The notes under the pieces are model-generated. The model was not told the DNA's origin. It ran no database searches and was given only the letters and a program-made list of their open reading frames with translations. The position numbers and the translations under genes are program-made. 64,000 nucleotides of DNA from Variovorax davisae (GTDB lineage: Bacteria; Pseudomonadota; Gammaproteobacteria; Burkholderiales; Burkholderiaceae_C): positions 124,001-188,000 of the forward strand of contig NZ_JASZYS010000009.1 in the NCBI RefSeq assembly GCF_030316845.1, written 5' to 3'. Numbering within the stretch: the stretch's first letter is position 1; each line of letters begins with the position of its first letter. Below, piece by piece: positions 44,937 to 52,866 of the stretch.

Positions 44937-45868
44937 TGCAGGCGCTCTGGATGGTGCTGGGCGCACTGATCTTCGCCACCATGGGCGTGTGCGTGAAGTT
45001 CGCCTCGGCCTGGTTCTCCAGCGCCGAACTGGTGTTCTACCGCGGCCTGATCGGCATCGTCTTCCTGTGGGTGCTGGCACGCAGCCGCGGCGTCACGCTG
45101 GCCACGCGCTACCCCGGCATGCATGCCTGGCGCAGCCTGATCGGCGTGGTCTCGCTCGGCGCCTGGTTCTTCGCCATCGCCCACATGCCGCTGGCCACCG
45201 CGATGACGCTCAACTACATGAGCAGCGTCTGGATCGCCGCCTTCCTGGTCGGCGGCGCCCTGCTCGCCTGGGTGCCGGTGCCGGGCCGCGACGGCAACAT
45301 TCCACGACCGCCGCTGCAGGGTCCGCTGGTGCTGACCGTGCTGGCCGGCTTCGGCGGCGTGGTGCTGATGCTCAAGCCCACGGTCGGCGACAACCAGGGC
45401 TTCGCCGGCCTGATGGGCCTCTTGTCCGGCCTCACGGCCGCCTTCGCCTACATGCAGGTGGTGGCGCTGTCGCGGCTCGGCGAGCCGGAGGCGCGCACGG
45501 TGTTCTATTTCGCCGTCGGCTCGGCGGTCGCGGGCGCGCTGGGCACGCTGCTGGGCGGCGCCACCCCGTGGGCCGAATGGACCTGGGGCCACGCCGTCTG
45601 GCTGCTGCCGGTCGGCGTGCTGGCGGCGCTGGGCCAGCTCTGCATGACGCGCGCCTACGCCAGCGCCAAGACCGAGAGCGGCACGCTGCTGGTCGCCAAT
45701 CTCCAGTATTCCGGCATCGTCTTTGCGGCGATCTACAGTGTGCTGCTGTTCGGCGACCGGATCGACGCCTCGGGCTGGGCCGGAATGGCGCTGATCGTCT
45801 GCAGCGGCATCGCCGCCACCGTGCTGCGCCAGCGCTCGCTGCCCAAGGCGCCGGCCGAGGAACACTGA
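44936..45868 (+). CDS. EamA/DMT-family membrane transporter
   Basis: 310 residues with ten predicted membrane segments forming two EamA halves (GALIFATMGVCVKFAS at the start of the first; GLLSGLTAAFAYMQVVALSR at the start of the second). Loop text ALGQLCMTRAYASAKTESGT is typical of the RhaT/YddG-type drug/metabolite exporters. The ATG at 44936 shares bases with the preceding stop (TGATG), so it is coupled to the Rieske gene and may export or import its substrate or product (inference). Confidence 0.9.
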   Translation: MQALWMVLGALIFATMGVCVKFASAWFSSAELVFYRGLIGIVFLWVLARSRGVTLATRYPGMHAWRSLIGVVSLGAWFFAIAHMPLATAMTLNYMSSVWIAAFLVGGALLAWVPVPGRDGNIPRPPLQGPLVLTVLAGFGGVVLMLKPTVGDNQGFAGLMGLLSGLTAAFAYMQVVALSRLGEPEARTVFYFAVGSAVAGALGTLLGGATPWAEWTWGHAVWLLPVGVLAALGQLCMTRAYASAKTESGTLLVANLQYSGIVFAAIYSVLLFGDRIDASGWAGMALIVCSGIAATVLRQRSLPKAPAEEH

Positions 45869-45880
45869 AGGGGAGCTTCC

Positions 45881-46786
45881 ATGTACACGACCTTGATTTC
45901 CGCCGAGCAGCTCAAGTCCTTGCTGGCCAGCGGCACCGCATCGATGCTGTTCGACTGCAGCTTCGAGCTGATGAAGCCCGACGCCGGCCCGCAGCTGTAC
46001 CGCGCGGCCCACATCCCGGGCGCCGTGTACGCCAACATCGACACCGACCTGAGCGCCAAGCACGGCGCGCCGGGCGCCCACGGGGTGGTGGTGGCGCGCG
46101 ACGACGGCCCGCCGGCCTCGGGCGGGCGCCATCCGCTGCCCAGCCGCGAGCGCTTCGCGGCCTGGCTGTCGAGCGTCGGTTTCGCCAACGGCATGCAGGC
46201 GGTGGTGTACGACCGCAATGGCGCCAACTATTGCGGCCGGCTCTGGTGGATGCTCAAGTGGATGGGCCACGAGGCGGTGGCCGTGCTCGACGGCGGCCTG
46301 CAGGCCTGGCAGGCCGCGGGCGGCGAGGTCACGGGCCGCGAGGAGCCGACGCACTTCCAGTCGAACTTCGTCGCCGGCGCGCCGCTGCTGAAGCTGGTCG
46401 ACACCCGAACCGTGGCGGCCCGGCTCGAGCAGCCTGACCAGACGCTGATCGACGCCCGCGCCGGCGCAAGATATCGCGGCGAGGTGGAACCTCTGGACCC
46501 GATCGCGGGTCACATCCCGGGGGCCCTGAACCGGCCCTTCACCGAGAACCTCGGTCCCGACGGAAAGTTCAAGCCGGCCGCGCAGTTGCGCACCGAGTTC
46601 GAAAGCTTGCTGGCGGGCCGGGATCCCGCGACGGTCGTCCACCAGTGCGGCAGCGGCGTGAGCGCCGTGCCCAACCTGCTCGCCATGCAGATCGCGGGCC
46701 TCGGGCCGACCGCGCTCTATGCCGGCAGCTGGAGCGAATGGAGCAACACGCCGGGGCTGCCGACCCGGCAAGGCGCCCAAGCATGA
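45881..46786 (+). CDS. Sulfurtransferase, two rhodanese domains (3-mercaptopyruvate type)
   Basis: 301 residues with two rhodanese domains. The active-site loop in the second is HQCGSGVSA; CGSGV is the mercaptopyruvate-type loop, unlike CRKGV in thiosulfate sulfurtransferases. The first domain is inactive (no Cys at VVVYDRNGANYCGRLWWML in loop position). Domain signatures are RAAHIPGAVYANID and AGHIPGALNRPF. It transfers sulfane sulfur in the cytoplasm. AAGGGGAG precedes the start. Its stop overlaps the next gene by ATGA, linking it to the zinc-type ABC cluster. Confidence 0.9.
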   Translation: MYTTLISAEQLKSLLASGTASMLFDCSFELMKPDAGPQLYRAAHIPGAVYANIDTDLSAKHGAPGAHGVVVARDDGPPASGGRHPLPSRERFAAWLSSVGFANGMQAVVYDRNGANYCGRLWWMLKWMGHEAVAVLDGGLQAWQAAGGEVTGREEPTHFQSNFVAGAPLLKLVDTRTVAARLEQPDQTLIDARAGARYRGEVEPLDPIAGHIPGALNRPFTENLGPDGKFKPAAQLRTEFESLLAGRDPATVVHQCGSGVSAVPNLLAMQIAGLGPTALYAGSWSEWSNTPGLPTRQGAQA

Positions 46787-47328
46787 CCCTGTTCCGACGA
46801 CCGTTCGTCACCTTCGCGACCGCCGCTCTCCTGGCCGCCCCCCTGGCGGCATCGGCCCAGGCCCAGGCCGCCCATGTCCATGGCCAGATCCGGCTCGACG
46901 TCGTGGTCGACGGCCCGACCATCGTGATCGCGATGGAATCCCCGCTCGACAACTTCGTCGGCTTCGAGCGCGCCCCGCGCACCGAGGCCGAGAAGAAGAC
47001 CGTCGAGGACGCGATCGCGCAGCTGCGCGCCGGCGCCGACCTGTTCAAGATCGATCCGGCCGCGAACTGCAAGCTCGGGCCGGTGACGCTGCGCTCGGCC
47101 ACGCTGGGCCTGGGCAAGGGCGAGGAAGGCGCCGCCGAAGGCCACGCCGACCTCGATGGCAGCTTCGCCTTCAACTGCACCAACACGGCGGCGGCCAAGT
47201 TCATCGACGTCGAGCTGTTCAATGCCTTCAAGGGGCCGCGCCAGATCGAGGCCCAGATTGCCGCACCGCAGGGCCAGTTCAAGCGCACGCTGAAGCGGCC
47301 CGCCGTCCGGCTGGCCTGGGGCAAGTAG
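46783..47328 (+). CDS. Periplasmic DUF2796 / ZrgA-like protein
   Basis: 181 residues. A signal peptide (ATAALLAAPLAASAQAQA) precedes AHVHGQIRLDVVVDGPTIVI, the DUF2796/ZrgA opening with its HxH metal-like site. Then comes SPLDNFVGFERAPRTEAEKK. The long His-rich loop of many ZrgA proteins is reduced here (only EGHADLDG). The family is linked to zinc uptake. The downstream order (ATPase, FtsX-like permease, DUF3299) recalls the zinc-responsive PA4063-PA4066 locus of Pseudomonas aeruginosa. It overlaps the sulfurtransferase stop by ATGA. Confidence 0.8.
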   Translation: MTLFRRPFVTFATAALLAAPLAASAQAQAAHVHGQIRLDVVVDGPTIVIAMESPLDNFVGFERAPRTEAEKKTVEDAIAQLRAGADLFKIDPAANCKLGPVTLRSATLGLGKGEEGAAEGHADLDGSFAFNCTNTAAAKFIDVELFNAFKGPRQIEAQIAAPQGQFKRTLKRPAVRLAWGK

Positions 47329-47335
47329 TCCGGCC

Positions 47336-48040
47336 GTGAGCCTTGTACTTTCGGCCGCTGCGCTGCGTTTCGCCTGGCCGGGCGCCGACCGCCCCTGCAT
47401 CGACATCGAGCGCTTCGAGGTCGATGCCGGCGAAGCGGTGTTCCTGCACGGGCCGAGCGGCTGCGGCAAGAGTACGCTGCTGTCGCTGCTGGCCGGCGTG
47501 CTGATCGCCGACGCCGGCCAGGTCCGGCTGCTGGGCCACGACTGGGCCGCGCTCTCGGGCGCGGCGCGCGACCGGGCCCGGGTCGCGCACGTGGGCTACA
47601 TCTTCCAGCAATTCAACCTGCTGCCCTACCTCAGCGTGCTCGACAACGTGCTGCTGCCCTGCCGCTTCTCGGCTCGCCGCATGGCCCAGGCCACGCAGGA
47701 CGGCTCGGCGCTGGCGCAGGCGCGCGAGCTGCTGGCCCGGATGGGCCTGGACAGCAGCCTCTGGCAGCGCCAGGCGATGCAGCTGTCGGTCGGCCAGCAG
47801 CAGCGGGTGGCGGCCGCCCGCGCACTGATCGGCCACCCCGAGGTGGTGATCGCCGACGAGCCCACCTCGGCGCTCGACGAGGACCGCCGCGAGGCCTTCC
47901 TCGACGTCCTGCTGGCGGCCTGCGCGGTCCATCGCAGCGCGCTGGTCTTCGTGAGCCACGACCAGCGCATCGCCGCGCGCTTCTCGCGCCATGTGCTGCT
48001 GCCCGAGATCAACCGCGCCGCCTCGGGGGTGGCGGCATGA
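47336..48040 (+). CDS. ABC transporter ATP-binding protein (MacB/LolD type)
   Basis: 234 residues from a GTG start. Walker A is GPSGCGKSTLLSLL, Q-loop text YIFQQFNLLPYLSV as in LolD/MacB ATPases, signature LSVGQQQRVAAARALIG, Walker B VVIADEPTSALD and switch FVSHD. It pairs with the FtsX-like permease that overlaps it by ATGA. Its place between the ZrgA-like gene and the DUF3299 gene suggests part of a metal-related ABC system, not lipoprotein export. Confidence 0.88.
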   Translation: MSLVLSAAALRFAWPGADRPCIDIERFEVDAGEAVFLHGPSGCGKSTLLSLLAGVLIADAGQVRLLGHDWAALSGAARDRARVAHVGYIFQQFNLLPYLSVLDNVLLPCRFSARRMAQATQDGSALAQARELLARMGLDSSLWQRQAMQLSVGQQQRVAAARALIGHPEVVIADEPTSALDEDRREAFLDVLLAACAVHRSALVFVSHDQRIAARFSRHVLLPEINRAASGVAA

Positions 48041-49299
48041 CGGCGCTGTTCGGCATCGCCTGGCGCAGTGCCTGGAACCGGCGCTTCACGCTCGCGCTCA
48101 CGGTGCTGTCGATCGCGCTGTCGACCTTCCTGCTGCTCGGCGTCGAACGCATCCGCACCGAGCTGCGCCAGAACTTCGCGTCCTCGGTGTCGGGCACCGA
48201 CCTGATCGTCGGCGCGCGCACCGGCTCGACCCAGCTGCTGCTGTATTCGGTGTTCCGCATCGGCGCCGCCACCAACAACCTGCAGTGGAAGAGCGTGCAG
48301 GCGCTGGCCGCCCACCCGGGCGTCGCCTGGGTGGTGCCGGTGTCGCTCGGCGACTCCCATCGCGGCTTCTCGGTGCTGGCCACCACGCCCGATTACTTCG
48401 AGCACTTCCGCTACGGCAACCGCCAGCCGCTGCAGCTGCGCGAAGGCAAGCCCTTCGCCGCGCTGTTCGACGCCGTGGTCGGCGCCGAGGTGGCGGAGTC
48501 GCTCGGCTACCGCGTCGGCCAGCAGATCACGCTGGCGCACGGCAGCGGCGAACTCGACGTCTCCGAGCATGCCGACAAGCCCTTCACCGTGGTGGGCGTG
48601 CTCGCGCGCACCGGCACGCCGGTCGACCGCACGGTCCACATCGGGCTCGAGGCGATGGAGGCGATCCACCTCGAATGGGTCGGCGGCGCGCCGATGCCGG
48701 GCCTCAGGATCCCGGCCGAGCAGGTGCGCAAGTTCGACCTCACGCCCAAGACCGTGACGGCGGTGCTGGTCGGCCTGAAGAACCGGGCCGCCGTGTTCGC
48801 GGTCCAGCGCTGGGTCTCGACTTATGGCGGCGAGCCGCTGATGGCGATCCTGCCGGGCGTGGCGCTCGACGAGCTCTGGCGGGTGGTGGGCGTCGGCGAG
48901 AACGCGCTGCTGCTGATGTCGGCACTGGTCGCGCTGGTGAGCCTGGCCGGGCTGGTGTCGGTGGTGATGGCAGGCCTGAACGAGCGGCGCCGCGAACTCG
49001 CCGTGCTGCGCGCGGTCGGCGCCAGCCTGCGCCATGTGCTGGCGCTGCTGGCGCTCGAAGGGGCCCTGGTAACGCTGCTGGGTGTGCTGCTCGGCGTCGT
49101 GGCGACGGCGCTCGGCGTCGCCTGCCTGTCGCCCTGGCTGCAGTCCCATTATGGCCTGGCACTGCGGTTGACCGAACCCACGCCCAACGAATGGCTGCTG
49201 CTCGCGAGCGTGCTGGCGGCTGGCTGGCTGGCCAGTTTGCTGCCCGGCATTCGCGCCTATCGACTGTCGCTTGCAGATGGACTCTCTCCCAGGATCTGA
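48037..49299 (+). CDS. FtsX-like ABC transporter permease (MacB type)
   Basis: 420 residues. Layout: one membrane segment at the N terminus (FTLALTVLSIALSTFLLLGV), a large periplasmic MacB_PCD domain (about 45-270), then three C-terminal segments (NALLLMSALVALVSLAGLVS; LALLALEGALVTLLGVLLG; the last near the end). ERRRELAVLRAVGAS is the conserved FtsX cytoplasmic loop. It works with the ATPase encoded by the preceding gene (ATGA overlap), probably in metal-related transport. Confidence 0.88.
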   Translation: MTALFGIAWRSAWNRRFTLALTVLSIALSTFLLLGVERIRTELRQNFASSVSGTDLIVGARTGSTQLLLYSVFRIGAATNNLQWKSVQALAAHPGVAWVVPVSLGDSHRGFSVLATTPDYFEHFRYGNRQPLQLREGKPFAALFDAVVGAEVAESLGYRVGQQITLAHGSGELDVSEHADKPFTVVGVLARTGTPVDRTVHIGLEAMEAIHLEWVGGAPMPGLRIPAEQVRKFDLTPKTVTAVLVGLKNRAAVFAVQRWVSTYGGEPLMAILPGVALDELWRVVGVGENALLLMSALVALVSLAGLVSVVMAGLNERRRELAVLRAVGASLRHVLALLALEGALVTLLGVLLGVVATALGVACLSPWLQSHYGLALRLTEPTPNEWLLLASVLAAGWLASLLPGIRAYRLSLADGLSPRI

Positions 49300-49302
49300 C
49301 AC

Positions 49303-49902
49303 ATGAACTTGCGCCCTCTTCTCCTGCCGTTGCTATCGCTCGCCATCGCGGGCAGCGCCTTCGCCGCCGGCCCCGCGCCCCAGGCGACCTCCCCGACCCA
49401 GCCGCTCGGCGGCAAGGTCGCCGACAAGGCCGTGCCGGGCCAGCCGCGCGTCATCACCTGGGAAGAGCTGGTGCCCAAGGACTGGGACCCTGGCAAGGAA
49501 CTCAAGGGCATCGACCTGAGCAAGCTCGACGACAGCGACCCGCGCGCCAACGAGCTGCTGATGAAGCTGCAGGAGGTGTCGAACAACGCACCGACCAATC
49601 CGGCGCTCAACGGCGTCGAGGTCAAGATCCCGGGCTTCATCGTGCCGCTCGAGGAGAACAAGGGCGAGGTCACCGAGTTCCTGCTGGTGCCCTACTTCGG
49701 CGCCTGCATCCACACGCCGCCGCCGCCGGCCAACCAGATCCTCCACGTGCGCCCGAAGCAGGGTGCGAAGTTCCGCGCCATGGACACGGTCTGGGTCAGC
49801 GGCAAGCTGCAGACCGTGCGCAACGACTCGATGATGGGCGTCAGCGGCTACCAGATCGCCGCCGACAGCGTCACGAAGTACAGCGGCAGCCCGAAGCCCT
49901 AA
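49303..49902 (+). CDS. DUF3299 periplasmic protein
   Basis: 199 residues with a Sec signal peptide (LPLLSLAIAGSAFAAG). The DUF3299 core contains VKIPGFIVPLEENKGEVTEF, then LVPYFGACIHTPPPPANQIL, the family hallmark with Cys-Ile-His before a proline run. The function is unknown. Family members sit with ZrgA-like and MacB-like genes in zinc-responsive clusters, and here the gene follows the permease by 3 bases. The Cys-His pair could bind metal. Confidence 0.85.
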   Translation: MNLRPLLLPLLSLAIAGSAFAAGPAPQATSPTQPLGGKVADKAVPGQPRVITWEELVPKDWDPGKELKGIDLSKLDDSDPRANELLMKLQEVSNNAPTNPALNGVEVKIPGFIVPLEENKGEVTEFLLVPYFGACIHTPPPPANQILHVRPKQGAKFRAMDTVWVSGKLQTVRNDSMMGVSGYQIAADSVTKYSGSPKP

Positions 49903-51191
49903 CCACCCGCCCTAGGCCGGAACAGCTGGTAGATGCGGTCGTAGAAATCGGCCGGAAAGCGCCAGTAGCGCGCGCCGCCCGGGGTCTGCTGCTCGTCGAG
50001 CCCGCGCCGCGGCGGCGGCGCGTTCAACAGGAACTGCGCCACCATGTCGCCGCTGACCCAGGGGTCGTCGTACCAGAAGGCATGCGAACTCTCGGGCAGG
50101 TTGGGGATGTCGTTCGGGTCGACGCGGATCAGGTCGAAGCGCAGCTTGCGCGACGCTTCCACCAGGAAGCGGGTCTGCTCCTCGTCGAGTTCGGTCACGT
50201 CGGGCCGGCCGGCGCGCGAGGCCCGCCCGACGATGGCGGCGAAGCGCAGCACCGAGTCGTTGAGGTTGGCCGCGATGCTCACCCGCTCGATGATGTCGAT
50301 GTAGCCGCTCAGCTCGTCGACGAAGCGGCGGGTGTCGATGTCCGGCGCCGCGAAGTAGATCTGCCCGAGCCGCAGCCGCTGCTGCAGCTGGGCCCGCGTC
50401 TCGCCGGGCCGCGGCGTGCCCAGCCGCACCAGCGCCGGGCTCAGCACCTGCGCGCCGGCGCTGTAGGCCAGCACGTCGATCTTCGACGCCGTGGTGTTCT
50501 CGCCCAGCAGCTCGACCATCCGCGCGAAGGGCTCGACCGTGCTGGCCGCGTTGCTGACGTCGGTCAGGTAGCGCAGGATCGATCCCGCCGAGGGCCACAT
50601 GAAGACCAGCACCACCATCCGCCGGCCGGTGAAATGGCGGAACTGCGCCGCCTGGGCGGCCGCGCGCGGCACCGTGTTGTTGGAGCCATGGACGTAGATC
50701 AGCAGTTCGCTGTTGGGACTGGCGGCCAGCGCCTTGTTGACCATCGCAAAGAAGGCCTGGGCCTCGGGCGAGTTCTTCACGTCCTCGTTCGAGCGCAACA
50801 CCGCCTTCTGCTCGAGGCGCTCCAGATGGACGATCGGGCGCTCGTCGGGGTCGGCGCTGGTCGACAGGCGGTGCAGCGTCTCCCAGTCGAGCGACTCGTC
50901 GCCGACCCGCACGTGCGCCACGCCCATGCGCAGATCGTCGGTCGGCACGATGGTGTGGACCGGATCGGGCTGCTCGATCAGCGCCAGCCGGTTGGTGGCG
51001 TAGAACACCGGCACGTCGGTGGTCTTGAGCTTCTCGCCGATCTTCTCGAAGGGGTCGATGTCACCGTTGCTGAAGCTCACCGGGGTGGGCATCAGCCGCA
51101 CGGGCGCGTAGCAGCCGGCCAGCAGCACCGCGGCCAGCAAGGAGAAGACAAGGCGCGAGGCCCGGCGGAATCCGACTTGAGAGGGGTGCAT
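49899..51191 (-). CDS. Alpha/beta-hydrolase lipoprotein (DUF900 type)
   Basis: 430 residues. A lipoprotein signal peptide (LVFSLLAAVLLAGC) has a lipobox LAGC, so it should be lipid-anchored. The DUF900 hydrolase fold follows: VPVFYATNRLAL, LLIYVHGSNNTVPRAAAQAA, VVLVFMWPSAGSILRYLTD, and the nucleophile elbow LAYSAGAQVL (S-x-G style). The start at 51191 gives a normal signal peptide; longer frames give a basic, unlikely extension. A 4-base overlap with the convergent DUF3299 gene end suggests no functional link. Esterase activity is inferred; the substrate is unknown. Confidence 0.85.
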   Translation of the reverse strand: MHPSQVGFRRASRLVFSLLAAVLLAGCYAPVRLMPTPVSFSNGDIDPFEKIGEKLKTTDVPVFYATNRLALIEQPDPVHTIVPTDDLRMGVAHVRVGDESLDWETLHRLSTSADPDERPIVHLERLEQKAVLRSNEDVKNSPEAQAFFAMVNKALAASPNSELLIYVHGSNNTVPRAAAQAAQFRHFTGRRMVVLVFMWPSAGSILRYLTDVSNAASTVEPFARMVELLGENTTASKIDVLAYSAGAQVLSPALVRLGTPRPGETRAQLQQRLRLGQIYFAAPDIDTRRFVDELSGYIDIIERVSIAANLNDSVLRFAAIVGRASRAGRPDVTELDEEQTRFLVEASRKLRFDLIRVDPNDIPNLPESSHAFWYDDPWVSGDMVAQFLLNAPPPRRGLDEQQTPGGARYWRFPADFYDRIYQLFRPRAGG

Positions 51192-51267
51192 GCGCGGGAA
51201 GTATAGGCAGGCCCCACAGACGGCCGCGAACGTGCCACCATGGCGTTCCCGAAAAAAGGAGACCACC

Positions 51268-51477
51268 ATGTCCGATCACGTCTACAAGCTTCTGGAGCTC
51301 ACCGGCTCGTCCCCGACCAGCAGCGACGACGCGGTGCGCCGCGCGATCGCCAAGGCCAGCGAATCGGTGCGCAACATCCAGTGGTTCCAGGTCACGGAGA
51401 CCCGCGGCCACGTGGTCGACGGCAAGGTCGGCCACTGGCAGGTGACGCTGAAAGTGGGCTTTACCCTGGAGGACTGA
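51268..51477 (+). CDS. Dodecin (flavin/CoA-binding storage protein)
   Basis: 69 residues. Dodecin signatures are HVYKLLELTGSSPTSSDDAV near the N terminus, NIQWFQVTETRGHV with the flavin-stacking Trp, and the end VTLKVGFTLED. It forms a 12-mer that binds flavin dimers (and in some cases CoA) in the cytoplasm. The start at 51268 follows AAGGAG, about 7 bases upstream. Confidence 0.93.
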   Translation: MSDHVYKLLELTGSSPTSSDDAVRRAIAKASESVRNIQWFQVTETRGHVVDGKVGHWQVTLKVGFTLED

Positions 51478-51482
51478 GCTTC

Positions 51483-51498
51483 GCCCGCGGTGGCGGGC
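51483..51498. terminator. Hairpin between convergent dodecin and acidic-protein genes
   Basis: GCCCGC (51483-51488) and GCGGGC (51493-51498) form a perfect 6-base stem with a GGTG loop, lying between the two convergent stops. Neither strand has a T-run, so it is not a standard intrinsic terminator, but it could stabilise or end both transcripts. Confidence 0.4.
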
Positions 51499-51732
51499 TC
51501 AGTCCGGGGCTTGGATGACCCGGTCGAACTCCTCGTCGGCCGGCACGTTGTCGGCGTCGAGTTCGCTGGCGTCGGTGAGGTCGATGCCGGTTTCTTCCGA
51601 CAGCTCGTCGGTGGCCCCGGTTTCGTCCGAATCGAATTCGTCTTCGTCCTCGGGCAAGGCGTCGTCGGCGTCGTCGATCTCGGGATCGTCTGCGGTTTCT
51701 CCGGACCGCAGAGGGGGGTCGGCGCTGGTCAT
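51499..51732 (-). CDS. Very acidic small protein, unknown
   Basis: 77 residues from ATG at 51732. Of these, 31 are Asp or Glu (about 40%) and only two are Arg, with no Lys; much of it is of the type DDPEIDDADDALPEDEDEF. It is predicted intrinsically disordered. No family is recognised. It is downstream of the ZIP transporter on the same strand, with about 115 bases between, and convergent with dodecin. A metal- or protein-binding role is speculative. Codon use and position support a real gene, but confidence is moderate because acidic frames arise easily in this GC-rich DNA. Confidence 0.55.
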   Translation of the reverse strand: MTSADPPLRSGETADDPEIDDADDALPEDEDEFDSDETGATDELSEETGIDLTDASELDADNVPADEEFDRVIQAPD

Positions 51733-51848
51733 GATCGGACTCCTAGATAACTGCTTCGCATGATGCGCCCCAGTGGGCGCGCCCCAGCCGAATCCACCTC
51801 GTCGGCGCAGGGACAAGAAGCTTGTCAGAAAGCGCCGCGGGTGTCCAT

Positions 51849-52730
51849 TCAATGCGTGTGGGCGGCCTCATGGGCGGCGTCGTGGCCAGCGCCGTCATGG
51901 GCATGGTCGTGGTCGCCATGCGCCAGGCGGCTCACCAGGGTGACCAGCACGATGCCCGCCACCAGCCAGGCGATCTGCAAGGCGGTCTGGCGCGCAGGCA
52001 GCCGCTTTTGCAGCTGCGGGATCAGGTCGGCCAGCGCCACGTAGACGAAGCTGCTGGCCGCCAGCACCAGGAAATACGGCAGCCAGCCATGCAGCCGGTC
52101 GACCAGCCACCAGCCGACCACGCCGCCCATGGCCGTCATGGTGCCGGCCAGCGAGACCTTGACCAGCGCGGCCCGCGGGTTGGCCGAGCTCTGGCGCAGC
52201 ACCACCAGGTCGCCGATGTGGTGCGGCACCTCGTGCGCCAGCACCGCGATCGCCGCCACCATGCCCAGCCGCAGGTCGGCGATGAAGGCCGAGGCGATCA
52301 GGATGCCGTCGCCGAAGCAGTGCACGCTGTCGCCGGTGAGCACGGCCCAGCCGCCGCCGCGCGGCGCATGGTCATGGTTGTGGGCATGCGCGTGATCGTG
52401 CGCATGGCCGTGGCCATGGTCGTCCGCGCGGCCCTGGTGATGCTCGTGCCCGTGGTGCCACAGCTCCGCCTTGTCGAGCAGGAAGAAGAAGACCAGGCCG
52501 AACAGCAGCACGCCGAACAGCACGCCGGGCTCGATCCGGCTCTCGAAGGCTTCCGGCAGCAGGTGCATGAAGGCGGTCGCGAGCAAGGCGCCCGCGGCCA
52601 GGCTCAGCAGGTGCTGCGGATTGACTCCGCCGGCGCCGCTGCGCACGCCCACGCGCAGCAGCAGCGCGGCGATCCAGACACTTCCGATGCCGGCGACCAG
52701 GGTCGCGGCGATGATGGCAAACAAATTCAT
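51849..52730 (-). CDS. ZIP-family metal transporter
   Basis: 293 residues with seven to eight membrane segments. ZIP motifs are SVHCFGDGILIASAFIADLR and HEVPHHIGDLVVLRQ, the membrane metal-site helices IV and V (HxxxD/N and HExPHxxGD). A His-rich cytoplasmic loop (HGHEHHQGRADDHGHGHAHD...) lies between helices III and IV, and a second His-rich tail ends in HEAAHTH. It should move zinc or another divalent metal into the cytoplasm. A terminator-like hairpin ends about 21 bases before its start. Confidence 0.92.
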   Translation of the reverse strand: MNLFAIIAATLVAGIGSVWIAALLLRVGVRSGAGGVNPQHLLSLAAGALLATAFMHLLPEAFESRIEPGVLFGVLLFGLVFFFLLDKAELWHHGHEHHQGRADDHGHGHAHDHAHAHNHDHAPRGGGWAVLTGDSVHCFGDGILIASAFIADLRLGMVAAIAVLAHEVPHHIGDLVVLRQSSANPRAALVKVSLAGTMTAMGGVVGWWLVDRLHGWLPYFLVLAASSFVYVALADLIPQLQKRLPARQTALQIAWLVAGIVLVTLVSRLAHGDHDHAHDGAGHDAAHEAAHTH

Positions 52731-52751
52731 GGCGGCTTCGCGCTTGGGGGG

Positions 52752-52782
52752 CAAAAACGAAAGCCGCCCCATCGGACGGCTT
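52752..52782 (-). terminator. Intrinsic terminator after the amino-acid-binding protein gene
   Basis: On the minus strand AAGCCG-T-CC, loop GATG, GG-G-CGGCTT folds into a 9-base-pair stem with one G-U pair, followed by TCGTTTTT. It lies between the gltI-type gene (stop at 52867) and the ZIP gene, 21 bases before the ZIP start. It should end gltI transcription; its place so close to the ZIP start means the ZIP promoter must lie within or downstream of it, or the hairpin attenuates read-through. Confidence 0.6.
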
Positions 52783-52866
52783 CGGCGCATCGATCTTATC
52801 AACCATGTCAAGGGGGATGCCCCGGACCCGGCGACAGCCGCGCGCGTGCGATGCCGCCGCCCGGGC

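Noticed and set aside
49899..49902. Functional link between the DUF3299 gene and the lipoprotein hydrolase
   Set aside because: The genes are convergent and overlap only at their stops, so no co-transcription is implied.
47991..51206. A 1071-codon + strand open frame
   Set aside because: It runs through the permease, DUF3299 and, in antisense, the lipoprotein hydrolase; the composition is low-complexity and no domain is seen.
52372..52806. Leader peptide or alternative protein beginning MVDKIDAP upstream of and into the ZIP gene
   Set aside because: It is out of frame with the ZIP gene, runs through the terminator hairpin, and its continuation is composition noise.
52731..52866. Metal riboswitch upstream of the ZIP transporter
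   Set aside because: A terminator hairpin is clear, but I could not recognise conserved elements of any known riboswitch or a competing anti-terminator.
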